From the NCBI GenBank assembly GCA_046318415.1, contig JBKCUK010000010.1, forward strand, positions 124,001 through 188,000: a DNA stretch of 64,000 nt. Direction: 5' to 3'. The DNA comes from JBKCUK01 sp046318415. GTDB lineage: Bacteria > Pseudomonadota > Alphaproteobacteria > Caedimonadales > Caedimonadaceae. The position numbers and the translations under genes are program-made. Numbering within the stretch: the stretch's first letter is position 1; every line of letters starts with the position of its first letter. This document shows positions 26,536 to 35,853 of the stretch, piece by piece. The notes under the pieces were generated by a model. That model did not search any database. It was not told where the DNA came from and saw only the letters and a program-made list of their open reading frames with translations.

Positions 26536-28392
26536 TTATCTTATGATATCCAAATAGGGTTTTGCCTGGCGAAGTCGCATGATGCCATTCTTGCGCACCT
26601 TTGTTTCTGAGAGATTGAGGGTATCTAACCGCTTCAAGCTAAGAATGCTGTCTATGGATTGATCACCGATTTGAGAACACGAAAGCAACCAAAGGCACCT
26701 TAGGTTGGGAAACAGTTGCGTCAAAACCCCTAAATCCGTATCTGTGAGGTCACTATCTGGCAAACTCAATTCTTGCACCTGAGAGGCTGGTTGCACCACT
26801 TGGTTTGAGAGTTTACCGCGAAGGCCTTTACCTGCAAAAGAGAGGTCACGAAGTTTTGGCAAGTGTTCAACAAGGCTGATGAGGCCAGACCCAGTCAAAT
26901 TCCCCATCTCAAGACTTAACTTTTCGAGATTTGTGAGGCGCATGAGGTCAGCCAGCGCAACGTCAGTGAGGCGGGTCGACTGGCCCAGACTGAGATTTTT
27001 AAGGCTACTTTGATAATTTGCCAGTAGTCCGATGCCTTTATGGGTAATCTTCGCACTATCGAGGCTCAAAAATTCTAGTTTTGTCAAAGAGGTCAACCCA
27101 TTCAGTAAACTGTCGTTCAAAACTGTTGACGATGACACATTTGGGAGATCAAGTTTGCTGAGATTCGTTAAATCTTTTAAGACCTGGATCACCGTGGCAC
27201 CTTTTAAGTTAGATGCCGCTAACCTCAGATTTTTCAGGGATGTAAAATATTTCAAATTATCGAGATCTCTCAGATTACAGCGTAAATCTTCACCTGTATC
27301 ATTACCAATGTGAAACTTTTTCAGAGGAGCTTGTGATTGAGATAGTATTTGCAGCAAATGATGTTGGGTTGGATTATTCCCAACGAAAAGACTTTCTAGG
27401 TTTTTGAATCTATTAAGATAATTTAAAATTACAGAGCTAATACCATAGCATTTATCCAAGTTTAATTCTTGGATATTTGCGAGTTGTTCAGAAATATTGT
27501 TTAAAACGTTATTAGATATTTTTAGGCCAGAGGCGGATAAATCGCTTAAGTTTGCAAGATTAGTTAAGCAAAGCAACCCCTCCGCGCTCAACGCGTTACA
27601 TGCCGAGATTTCCAAGCACTTTAAGCCAGTACACTGCTGAACGATTGCCTTTAAAGTTTCATCATCCAGTTGGCTCTCGCTCACATCGAGATCCGTAAGG
27701 GTGGTCAGCGCACTCAAATGCCTTAAGTGAACGCTTTGAATTTCCTCTAACCCGTCAAGGCGTAACTGCTTCAGCTTGGGCTGGGCCTCGGCTAGTATCC
27801 TAAGGGACTGACCGCCGCGGTCTTTCATCTCGGCAATAAGTGAGGTTAAGTTGGGCAAGTGAGCGATGGTTTTCATGGCCCCGGTAGTGAGACCCCAGCT
27901 ACCCTCGGCCTCAGTCACGCTGACTTCGTCTGCAAACACGGCAAGCTTAGCCGCCTCGGCGGCGGGAAGGCCGCGCCAGAGGAGCTTCAGGTGGCGAAAG
28001 GCTGGTGCCAGTTGTTCCAGCGCTGTAATTTGCGCACTGTTAATGAAAGCGGGACACACATTGATCTGCAAGCCTTGGCGTGCGGCCGCTTGCAGGTAAA
28101 GCTGTAGCCCGGCAAAGCTTTCTGGATCTTGGCAGGGATAAACCACCATGCGCTGGGCCTTGACGTGGCGGAAGGCCTCAGACCACGCCTTATTCACCCC
28201 CATGGCGGCTTTCAGGTCCAGGTCATCCAGATAGCTGCCCAATTCGCCCACAATATCACTAGGCAAGTTATGGAATGAGGTGGATAGCGTGTCTTGTTCG
28301 CGCAGCTCACTTGCAGGGGCAACCCCTAAATGCAACACGGCAGCCAACAGGGCCGAGACCGCGCGATACGGTCTAAAAGCAGAAAAAGTCAT
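26536..28392 (-). CDS. Secreted F-box/leucine-rich-repeat protein (candidate effector)
   Basis: 618 aa. A signal peptide (about residues 1-29) is followed by an F-box-like motif at about 40-80 (LPSDIVGELGSYLDDLDL...VNKAW) and then many leucine-rich repeats of FBXL/AMN1 style, about 23-26 residues each, with NLTSL, LKCLEISAC and LEKLSLEMGNLTG patterns up to the C-terminus. In eukaryotes, F-box proteins bind Skp1 and the LRRs select substrates for ubiquitination. Bacterial copies are typically host-acting effectors. It is probably exported to a host compartment; the target is unknown. It is monocistronic with a gap on each side. Confidence 0.88.
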   Translation of the reverse strand: MTFSAFRPYRAVSALLAAVLHLGVAPASELREQDTLSTSFHNLPSDIVGELGSYLDDLDLKAAMGVNKAWSEAFRHVKAQRMVVYPCQDPESFAGLQLYLQAAARQGLQINVCPAFINSAQITALEQLAPAFRHLKLLWRGLPAAEAAKLAVFADEVSVTEAEGSWGLTTGAMKTIAHLPNLTSLIAEMKDRGGQSLRILAEAQPKLKQLRLDGLEEIQSVHLRHLSALTTLTDLDVSESQLDDETLKAIVQQCTGLKCLEISACNALSAEGLLCLTNLANLSDLSASGLKISNNVLNNISEQLANIQELNLDKCYGISSVILNYLNRFKNLESLFVGNNPTQHHLLQILSQSQAPLKKFHIGNDTGEDLRCNLRDLDNLKYFTSLKNLRLAASNLKGATVIQVLKDLTNLSKLDLPNVSSSTVLNDSLLNGLTSLTKLEFLSLDSAKITHKGIGLLANYQSSLKNLSLGQSTRLTDVALADLMRLTNLEKLSLEMGNLTGSGLISLVEHLPKLRDLSFAGKGLRGKLSNQVVQPASQVQELSLPDSDLTDTDLGVLTQLFPNLRCLWLLSCSQIGDQSIDSILSLKRLDTLNLSETKVRKNGIMRLRQAKPYLDIIR

Positions 28393-28572
28393 GGAACCTC
28401 ACATTATATATAAAATTGTCAAAGGGACTCGCCACACGATGCAGGCCAGCCCTCAGTGCCCGATCAGTAGCACACCCCATTTGTGACTTTCAAGCAGACA
28501 TCATTTTTTGTGACGATCGCGCGTCAGACGGGCGGTAACACCAGACTTGCCCCCCTCTTTCCGTGTAACGGA

Positions 28573-29904
28573 TCAAAGACCAACGCTTGCCAGGACCTGA
28601 TTTTGCCTATTCTGCAATTGGTCGGCGGAGAAATCCGCGATAAGCTTTTGAAATTCCTCATACCAATTGAGTTCAGCCCGCAAGTGCATGAAGACCGAGC
28701 CCACCCCCACGGCAGCACGGTCCATAAAGACGAATTCTTGTGGTGGACGAACGCCGCCCAAGCGCCGCAAGGACTCATGAACTTCATAGGCGGTCTCACG
28801 GCCATAAACGCCACTATGTTCCGCCTGGATGGGGCGCACGCGATCATCCATAATCGGTTCGTACAGCAAGCCTGCCCAAAGGTTCAACACCTCGATCTTT
28901 TCCTTGGTTAATCCCTGGAATCCCCAGGCTTCATAGGCGGCAACTGCAGCCTCTTCATCTTGGCGCTGTAGGGCATGGTAAAGATCAAGGACGCCCTGCA
29001 CAAAGGTGCCGGTGAATTTGCGTACACAGCCAAAATCTAAGAGGTTGATCTCGCCCGCATCGGTAAAAGTATAGTTGCCCAGATGGGGATCGCCGTGGAT
29101 GAGGCCATAGTGATAAAAGGGAACGTACCAGGTGCGAAACAGGGTTCGTGCAATCTGGTTGCGCTGCTCTTGCGGCAGGTCTTGCATGGCCCGTAGCGGC
29201 TTGCCCTCCAGCCACGCCATGGTCAGCAGGCGGTCGGTTGACAGATCGGGAAAAGAGGTGGGCACATGCACGCCGTCGATGTCGGCCAGCACTTTTTGGA
29301 ACAACGCCATGTGCTTGGCCTCCAGGCGGTAATCCAGCTCTTCACGAAGGCGCGAGGAAATCTCAACGAAAAGCCCTTCCGTATCAAGGGCGCCGAGGGT
29401 TTTCTCATAAAGTTTTAAGAATAGACGCAGCTGATTGAGGTCAGCCTCGAGGGTGCTGGCCATATCCGGATACTGCAGTTTACAGGCCACACTCGTGCCA
29501 TCGGGCAGGCTTGCCCGGTGCACCTGGCCAAGGGAGGCAGCGGCGGCGGCCTCGAGGGAGAACTCAGCAAAACAGTCGCGCCACTGGATCCCCAACTCCT
29601 TTTGCATGCGACGCTTAACGAAAGCCGCCCCCATGCTGGGCGCCTGGGATTGTAGCTGCAAGAAGGCAGACGCGTATTCCGGCTGGACCGCATCGGGAAT
29701 GGTAGCCAGCATCTGCGCCACCTTCATCACCGGCCCTTTCAGCTGTCCCAGGGCTTTGGTCAGCGCCTCGGCCTCGGCTTCATGGGCCACGTCTAGGCCA
29801 AACACCTTGGCGCCGGCAAACTTCAAGGCCGAACCGCCCAGGGAGGTGGTCACATTGGCATAGCGCTTAAGACGGTGGGTGACACCATTTGAATCGTCCA
29901 TCAT
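28573..29904 (-). CDS. ABC1/AarF (UbiB-like) atypical kinase
   Basis: 443 aa, an ABC1/ADCK-family protein kinase-like ATPase. Seen motifs are the KxGQ-region variant KVAQMLA near residue 60, the Ala-rich AAAASLGQVHRA loop, VACKLQYP with the VAIK-like lysine, EELDYRLEA, HGDPHLGNY (catalytic loop) and LDFG (metal). Family members support ubiquinone biosynthesis or lipid transport. It lacks the C-terminal membrane helices of UbiB, so it is nearer to the soluble AarF group. It follows pyk by 2 bp and is co-transcribed. Confidence 0.9.
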   Translation of the reverse strand: MMDDSNGVTHRLKRYANVTTSLGGSALKFAGAKVFGLDVAHEAEAEALTKALGQLKGPVMKVAQMLATIPDAVQPEYASAFLQLQSQAPSMGAAFVKRRMQKELGIQWRDCFAEFSLEAAAAASLGQVHRASLPDGTSVACKLQYPDMASTLEADLNQLRLFLKLYEKTLGALDTEGLFVEISSRLREELDYRLEAKHMALFQKVLADIDGVHVPTSFPDLSTDRLLTMAWLEGKPLRAMQDLPQEQRNQIARTLFRTWYVPFYHYGLIHGDPHLGNYTFTDAGEINLLDFGCVRKFTGTFVQGVLDLYHALQRQDEEAAVAAYEAWGFQGLTKEKIEVLNLWAGLLYEPIMDDRVRPIQAEHSGVYGRETAYEVHESLRRLGGVRPPQEFVFMDRAAVGVGSVFMHLRAELNWYEEFQKLIADFSADQLQNRQNQVLASVGL

Positions 29905-29906
29905 GA

Positions 29907-31358
29907 TTAAATGTCATCCTCCCCAACGGTGTGGACCCTCAGCACCCGCGTTGACCCCGGCGCAAACACCGTTTGCCGCTGCGAGGCATTCAGGCGCGTG
30001 CCCGCCGTTAAGACAATCAGTTGGCCTTTAGCGGCAATGCCCTCGTGGATAAGGGCTGTTTCCATTTCATCGAGGGCGTCACTCATGTTCATGAAAGGCT
30101 TGGTATGCACGCTCAGCACACCCCAAACCAGCGTCAAGCGCGAGGCCACTTCCCTGCTGGGCGTCAGGGCTAGGATTACCGCTTCGGGGCGTTCGCGTGC
30201 TGTTCGAAGGGTGGTAGAGCCTGTGGTCGTCATATTGACGATGGCCTTTGCCGAGACCGTATGGGCCACTTGGCGTGCGGCCAGGGTAATGGCATCGGAG
30301 GGTGTGGGATCGGGGGTGGTGGCATTGGCATTAATAAGGCAGCGGTACAGCGGATCCGCTTCCACCCGCTTAATGATGCGGTCCATCATTTGCACCGCCT
30401 CAAGGGGATAGGAACCTGAGGCCGATTCTGCCGATAACATAACCGCATCCACGCCGTCATAAACAGCATTGGCCACATCGGAGGCCTCGGCCCGCGTTGG
30501 GGTTGGGGCGTGAATCATGGACTCTAACATTTGTGTGGCCACAATCACTGGCCGCCCAAGGGCCCTGCAGGTACTAATGATGCGCTTTTGCATGGCGGGC
30601 ACATCTTCAGGCGCCATTTCCACACCAAGATCGCCACGGGCCACCATGACAGCATCCGAAAGGCGCACAATTTGATCAAGGTGGTCGATAGCCTGAGGTT
30701 TTTCGAGTTTGGCAATGATCCCAGCATTCTCACCAATAAGTTTTTTAGCGTCTTCAATGTCTTCTGGACGCTGTACAAAGGACAGGGCGACCCAATCCAC
30801 CCCCAACTCGAGGCCAAATGCAAGGTCTTCTCGGTCTTTAGGGGTGAGTGCTGAAATGGGAAGACTCACATCGGGTACATTCACCCCTTTGCGGTCAGAC
30901 AGCACGCCACCAACTAGCACCTGGCACACCGCCGATTTTTGGTCTGTTTCCAATACCTTAAGGCGAACCTTGCCATCATCCAGCAGCAGCTCAGCCCCCA
31001 CCCGAAGGGCTGCAAAGATTTCAGGATGGGGCAAACAGACGCGATGCTGTGTGCCTGGTGTTGGATCCATATCTATGGTCAAACGATCACCAACACTCAG
31101 CTGCACCTTGCCTGCAGCGAAGGTGCCGAGCCTCAGTTTTGGACCCTGCAAATCCATCATAATGCTGGCAGAATAGGCATGCTTTTGCGCCAAGTCGCGA
31201 ATCATATGAAAGCGCATCGCATGATCGTCATGGCTGCCATGGGAAAAATTCAGGCGAAACACATCAACGCCCGAGAGCAACATCTTTTCAATAACTTCGG
31301 GGGTAGTGCTTGACGGACCCAAGGTTGCCACAACTTTTGTACTGCGCAGTCGCCGCAT
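29907..31358 (-). CDS. pyk: Pyruvate kinase
   Basis: 483 aa; converts phosphoenolpyruvate and ADP to pyruvate and ATP, the last glycolytic step. The start at 31358 (MRRLRSTKVVATLGPSS) has AAAGGA upstream; the frame extends further but would run into the gapR promoter area. Motifs include FRLNFSHG, MDLQGPKLR, IIAKLEKPQAIDHL (catalytic Lys), VARGDLGVE and the TQMLESM/PTRAEASDVANAVYDG segment. A C-terminal regulatory domain is present. It is divergent from gapR and leads an operon with the ABC1 kinase gene. Confidence 0.97.
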   Translation of the reverse strand: MRRLRSTKVVATLGPSSTTPEVIEKMLLSGVDVFRLNFSHGSHDDHAMRFHMIRDLAQKHAYSASIMMDLQGPKLRLGTFAAGKVQLSVGDRLTIDMDPTPGTQHRVCLPHPEIFAALRVGAELLLDDGKVRLKVLETDQKSAVCQVLVGGVLSDRKGVNVPDVSLPISALTPKDREDLAFGLELGVDWVALSFVQRPEDIEDAKKLIGENAGIIAKLEKPQAIDHLDQIVRLSDAVMVARGDLGVEMAPEDVPAMQKRIISTCRALGRPVIVATQMLESMIHAPTPTRAEASDVANAVYDGVDAVMLSAESASGSYPLEAVQMMDRIIKRVEADPLYRCLINANATTPDPTPSDAITLAARQVAHTVSAKAIVNMTTTGSTTLRTARERPEAVILALTPSREVASRLTLVWGVLSVHTKPFMNMSDALDEMETALIHEGIAAKGQLIVLTAGTRLNASQRQTVFAPGSTRVLRVHTVGEDDI

Positions 31359-31444
31359 AAATTTTCCTTTCTCACGATTGCATCCGTACGCTGGTGCGCG
31401 TAATCTCTCATCTGCAACATTAACCTGGGAATCTGGAGGGAACA

Positions 31445-31753
31445 ATGTCAAACGTCACCGGAATTGCTGCGGGACAACTGCGTCAGTTTATTGAGCGCAT
31501 CGAACGCCTTGAAAATGACAAAGCGGAAGTTGCTGCTGACATTCGCGAAGTTTTTGGCGAAGCGAAATCACAAGGTTTTGATCCAAAAATCATGCGCGTC
31601 ATCATTCGCCTGCGCAAAATGGAGCGCGCCGAGCGTGAAGAACAAGAAGAACTGGTCAATCTTTACTTAAGCGCTGTTGAAGGCGCCACCATTCGCGCCA
31701 GCACCGTGATGCTGGCTGAGGACAACCAGGAAGACACGGAAGAAGCAGCTTAA
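31445..31753 (+). CDS. gapR: GapR-type nucleoid protein (DUF2312)
   Basis: 102 aa, a DUF2312 protein. In Caulobacter GapR binds overtwisted AT-rich DNA ahead of forks and transcription complexes and stimulates gyrase and topoisomerase IV. Typical features are the start with AAGQLRQFIERIERLE, KAEVAADIREVFGEAKSQGFD and KIMRVIIRLRK. A long coiled helix and an acidic tail complete it. The pyk-gapR divergent pairing fits alphaproteobacteria. It ends at a strong terminator. Confidence 0.95.
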   Translation: MSNVTGIAAGQLRQFIERIERLENDKAEVAADIREVFGEAKSQGFDPKIMRVIIRLRKMERAEREEQEELVNLYLSAVEGATIRASTVMLAEDNQEDTEEAA

Positions 31754-31774
31754 AAATCCAACCCAAAACAACAA

Positions 31775-31809
31775 AAAGGCCGCAAATGCGGCCTTTCATG
31801 CTTTTTTTG
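31775..31809 (+). terminator. Rho-independent terminator after gapR
   Basis: Perfect 9-bp arms AAAGGCCGC and GCGGCCTTT with loop AAAT, followed by CATGCTTTTTTTG. Confidence 0.9.
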
Positions 31810-31822
31810 CTGGGAATTGTTG

Positions 31823-33655
31823 TTAGTGAATCTTGCGGCGCTTGGCGGCGGGCAGGGCTGCGTCGAAGTTTTCACCAGGCGCCTCGCCGGCCCCAAGAAA
31901 CACGGGCAGCACGTCAATTTCTGAGTGCCCCTGATCTACATTCATCCTATCTACAGCAGGCAGTGCGGCAGGGATGAGGACAGCGGGCCTTATGCGAAGC
32001 AGCTCACCTGCATAGTCTTTCGGATAAGCCACGCTCAAATCCACATGCGAAGGCAAGTGTCCGCTGGGGAAAAAACGCTGCAGTACACTCGATTGATAGA
32101 GCTTCACCTGGCCTTCGACTCCCTTGTGATTGTCGCCCCTAATCGAGCATACTTTCAGATGTAACTTCGTTGGTGTTCCTTGATCGATCATAGCAGCAAC
32201 CGTGTTTAACAAAGCAGAGGTGGGGAAATCTTCCTTAGCATATGCAAGTTCGAGGGTAAGGTCCAAGTGCGGCAGGACACGAAGAGCATCACAAAGAATG
32301 TCCACGGAATCCATGGGGTGACCTGCCCTTGCGACAATCCCATTACCTGGGTTAGGGATAAAATCATTCAATGTCGAGAAAGAGCCAGAAAGACACATAT
32401 CAACGCTCAGATTTTGAGAGGATTTTGCTTGTCGCAAATAATTTGCGGCGTACAAAAAACTTCCAGGAGAACACTCGCCAATTTCAAGGTGGAAATAAAA
32501 GTTATGGCCAAAATGACGATAAAATTGTTCAATGAGGTCGCTTTGACAGATCTTGCTGTAGAGGTGAATAGGATTTTCATTATCGCTCAGGTTATAAAGA
32601 GCATCTCTCGCTCCCGTCGTAACACTTAATAACCATGACAGTTTCATGTCCTTTGGGATCAAGCCCAATTTATCCGCAACGGCCTTGATTATTTTTTTTT
32701 CATTCAATCTCGGAAAATGGAATCCTTGATCTGCAATGACAATTTCAAGTCTTTGAGGTGGTATGGGCGCCACTAACTGCGCCAGATGATCCAGGCTAAA
32801 TTCACAGTTCCACCTTGCGTCTAAGGTTTGATACCCGCCGTAAGTAATTTTTAATCGAGCATTCGGCTGATGTTTTAACAGTGTCTTACACAATTGTTCA
32901 TACTCATCGGGATCTTCATCTTCGTCCCAAAAATGAAGATGCAATGAGTCTAAGCTTATTTTTTCACTTACGAGATCTGCAATGGTAACATCCGCAATAC
33001 TCGAATACATTGGATGCATCCCAAAGCTTACCGGGGAATCAGATCGCTCTGCGTTCGATAAGCGAATTTCCTGTGTCGTCACCGAATCCTCTTCAACACA
33101 AGAGTCGTCATTGTAAGGGGCGATTTTGACCCTTTTTACATGTTTTAGCATAGGGTTTGTGCGATACGTTTGCACCCGGCTTAATGCGTGTATGGACAGG
33201 GGATCAGGCATGGCGTTTGAGAACATTTGTTGAAAATGGGCAGGTGCTTCAGACAGATTTTTTTCCTGGTACCAACGGGGAACAAGAACTGGCAATTCTT
33301 CGGGTGCCCTGTCCCCACTGGAGCTCCAGACTTTCGAATCCGTCGTCACCATAGCATTAGGGTCTTCGGATAAAAACATCTCTGGGACCAGGACTGCCTG
33401 CCCCTCGATTTTCAAGAATTTCCGCAGCAAACAACCATCTTCAAAATATGCTTCAAGGTGCGTCTCTAAAGCTTGATGATAGCCTTGATTAGCTTTTGTT
33501 GAGGCACTTGCCAAATGGCCCCAGTCGCTTTGGGGTAAAAAGCGGTAAGTATGACTGATCATGTCTTGAGGCAAATGATCAAAACCAGGTGCATCACTGG
33601 CATAAACATGCTTAGTTGATAACAGCGCCAGCAATACTAGAAATCTATTTCTCAC
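31823..33655 (-). CDS. Secreted F-box protein with C-terminal nuclear-localisation-like signal
   Basis: 610 aa. GTG start with AAGGA nine bases upstream. A signal peptide (MRNRFLVLLALLSTKHVYAS) is followed by an F-box-like motif near residues 25-62 (FDHLPQDMISHTYRFLPQSDWGHLASAS). The rest lacks clear repeats but has regularly spaced Leu-rich strands (SLDSLHLHFWDE, RLEIVIADQ, LDLTLELAY) that suggest a divergent LRR or solenoid. The last residues are PAAKRRKIH, closely matching the c-Myc nuclear localisation signal PAAKRVKLD. Candidate nucleus-targeted host effector. It is 61 bp downstream of the 375-aa secreted-protein gene and likely in one operon with it. Confidence 0.85.
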   Translation of the reverse strand: MRNRFLVLLALLSTKHVYASDAPGFDHLPQDMISHTYRFLPQSDWGHLASASTKANQGYHQALETHLEAYFEDGCLLRKFLKIEGQAVLVPEMFLSEDPNAMVTTDSKVWSSSGDRAPEELPVLVPRWYQEKNLSEAPAHFQQMFSNAMPDPLSIHALSRVQTYRTNPMLKHVKRVKIAPYNDDSCVEEDSVTTQEIRLSNAERSDSPVSFGMHPMYSSIADVTIADLVSEKISLDSLHLHFWDEDEDPDEYEQLCKTLLKHQPNARLKITYGGYQTLDARWNCEFSLDHLAQLVAPIPPQRLEIVIADQGFHFPRLNEKKIIKAVADKLGLIPKDMKLSWLLSVTTGARDALYNLSDNENPIHLYSKICQSDLIEQFYRHFGHNFYFHLEIGECSPGSFLYAANYLRQAKSSQNLSVDMCLSGSFSTLNDFIPNPGNGIVARAGHPMDSVDILCDALRVLPHLDLTLELAYAKEDFPTSALLNTVAAMIDQGTPTKLHLKVCSIRGDNHKGVEGQVKLYQSSVLQRFFPSGHLPSHVDLSVAYPKDYAGELLRIRPAVLIPAALPAVDRMNVDQGHSEIDVLPVFLGAGEAPGENFDAALPAAKRRKIH

Positions 33656-33716
33656 GTCGTTTGATCCTTAAAACTTCATTGAACGTGAACATGACAATAA
33701 CTTTTCATTATATTTA

Positions 33717-34844
33717 TTATTTATTTTTTTCACTTTTGGTTGCGGAGGCTCTCTGCGCGCGAAGATTTAAACGAGCCCTTGAAGAATTTTGGTTTGCACA
33801 CTTTGCGATGACACTCCAAGGCACAACTGCAGAAAGCTGAGGCTCAGGATGGGCTGCCGCACTTTGTGGATTTGCACTTAAAGCCGCTGTCGACGGCAGT
33901 TTCTTGGGCCGAAAACCGACATTGATACCGTCAACGTCAAGCTTTAGCATGGGATTTTTGACGGGGGTGTTCACCTTTTTTAGGACGTCACTGAAGCTGG
34001 GCTTGATTTTAGCAGGTGCGGGTTCCTTCGGGACATTCATGGGCTGGCGCCAAGGTTGGAAACCAGTGCTCACCGCTGCATTAACGTCTTGGTCCCACTC
34101 CAAATTTTGCCCGCGAGAAACGAGGCTGGCTTCCCCTCTTCCATCAGCAAGCTCTCCTTCTTGCTTCATGCGCGATAAATCTAGGAAAGGGTTGTAACGC
34201 CAGTTGAAGAAAAGCTCATGGGTAATCGGGCTGCCTGCGTTTGCTGTGGTTCTGCCAGCCCCAACGATAATTCTATCCGACCGCAGGTAAGAGTCAGATT
34301 CTGAGCCATCTGAGCTGACATCTGGGTGTGTACAATCCTCTGCAAAAGTATTTTCTCTAAATTCACTATACATGTTTGAATAAGCTTTCTGACCACCAAG
34401 GGTTGAGCCAGTATAAAACGCAGGAATGAGTGCTTCGCGAAGCGCCGCCGAGGGCACCCATGCCCACATGATTTGCGCCCCATCATAAAAACCACAAAGC
34501 TGAAAGTAAGCAGGGGCATCGTAAAGGGCGTAGCTAAGCGTATCCGTTGGGTGTCCGCCTAGGCTTACTGCTCGAGAATCATCAAAACGAGAATCATCAG
34601 AAGACCATCCGGATGGCGACCCCTCGTCACTGGTCCACCTACGATCCTCAACCATCACCTGTTCTGCATCGTGATGCCGGTCCAAATATGAAATTAACTT
34701 TTGCATTTGTTGCACATGGCTATCCGCTCGCAAAGGGCTGTCGCAACCTAATTCAGTGGGGTCGTGACAGAGAGGTGTTGTGTAGGCCACCGATAGCAAT
34801 GCAAAGAAAACTTGCCCAATTTTTTTCAGCAATTGACACTCCAT
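33717..34844 (-). CDS. Secreted protein of unknown function beside F-box gene
   Basis: 375 aa; no family recognised. The N-terminus has a signal peptide (KKIGQVFFALLSVAYTTPLC). The start is uncertain: the ATG at 34844 has no clear ribosome site, while a TTG at 34832 (LLKKIG...) has GGAG six bases upstream and gives a cleaner signal peptide. A Ser/Asp-rich acidic region (about residues 65-100) is followed by a globular part and a Pro/Lys-rich region (KIKPSFSDVLKKVNTPVKN). The C-terminus is basic (RARLNLRAQRASATKSEKNK). It may be a second exported host-directed protein. Confidence 0.6.
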   Translation of the reverse strand: MECQLLKKIGQVFFALLSVAYTTPLCHDPTELGCDSPLRADSHVQQMQKLISYLDRHHDAEQVMVEDRRWTSDEGSPSGWSSDDSRFDDSRAVSLGGHPTDTLSYALYDAPAYFQLCGFYDGAQIMWAWVPSAALREALIPAFYTGSTLGGQKAYSNMYSEFRENTFAEDCTHPDVSSDGSESDSYLRSDRIIVGAGRTTANAGSPITHELFFNWRYNPFLDLSRMKQEGELADGRGEASLVSRGQNLEWDQDVNAAVSTGFQPWRQPMNVPKEPAPAKIKPSFSDVLKKVNTPVKNPMLKLDVDGINVGFRPKKLPSTAALSANPQSAAAHPEPQLSAVVPWSVIAKCANQNSSRARLNLRAQRASATKSEKNK

Positions 34845-35454
34845 TCAGCTATAGCAGGATAGGAATCACACCACATTTTTAGAATATTAGACATAATGAC
34901 AAACACACCTTGCTGGCAAGTCCAAAATGACACAACTTGGACGATAAGGCCATCTGACCACGCACGATGAAAGATGCACCGCAGAGGGGGATTGTCCTCA
35001 TTACGTTCATGCGGCCTGATGCGCTCTGCAAGTAATCGATGCTGATTTTGAATACACTCCTGGACTTAATGCCTGGCAATGTAAAAAGCCCAGCATAAGT
35101 GAGAGACTAGCCATTGAAGACCTACCATGTAAAGAACCACGCTGCACCAGGCCAGGACACGTGTTGAATAAAGGCTTATTAGAGCCGATCCTGAACGACG
35201 TCATGAACCGGATTCGTCATAGGGAAACGGCAACCGCTTGTGACACGCGCCACAGTCGGAACAGGATCTTGCAAGATGCAAGGGATAAATAAAAGTCGAC
35301 GTCATTTGAATGCCAAAACCAACCTGCGTAATGACTCAAAAGTTTCGGCAGATCAAAAAAGACTGAGAAATTGACCGCATCTTGAAGTTCGAGAAGCCAG
35401 CTGAGTGCACTCAAATTCAGACCTTCAACGAACACCGGCCGAATGTGACACAAC

Positions 35455-35829
35455 GTTCAAGGAGGATCCGTCGAATTCAACATAAAAGAGTGTGACTGAA
35501 CCTTGAAGAGCGATGAGCTAGACAGAGCATATTCAACTCCGGATAGACCATACTCAACTTAGGACGTTCAAGGATCGCTGACCCAACGCAACATAAAAGA
35601 ATGTAACTGAACCTTGAAGAGCGATGAGCTAAACTCACCAAACCCAACTTCGGACCTTCAAGGATCGCTGACCCAACACAACAGAAAAGAGTGTGACCGC
35701 ACCACGAAGACCGATGCGCTAGACAGAGCATACTCAACTCCGGACAGAACGCACTCAACTTCGGACCTTCAAGGATCGCTGACCCAACACAACAGAAAAG
35801 AGCGTGACCGCACCTTGAGGATTCATGAA
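35455..35829. repeat. Degenerate tandem repeat array (111/90-bp units)
   Basis: Four imperfect copies begin at 35455, 35566, 35656 and 35767, each opening with TTCAAGGA and then, in the better preserved copies, TCGCTGACCCAAC. Copy lengths are 111, 90, 111 and about 62 bp (the last truncated). The 90-bp copy lacks a 21-bp block (AGACAGAGCATACTCAACTCC-like). All full lengths are multiples of three. Not CRISPR-like: there are no unique spacers. Confidence 0.8.
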
Positions 35830-35853
35830 CAAGACTTTGTTTTCAGTTAGCAG

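Noticed and set aside
35477..35758. Minus-strand repeat peptide frame
   Set aside because: Arises from the DNA repeats; equally open on the plus strand and without start signals, so not called as a gene.
35455..35829. Possible CRISPR array
   Set aside because: Units are about 90-111 bp and similar along their whole length; there are no short repeats with unique spacers and no cas genes nearby.
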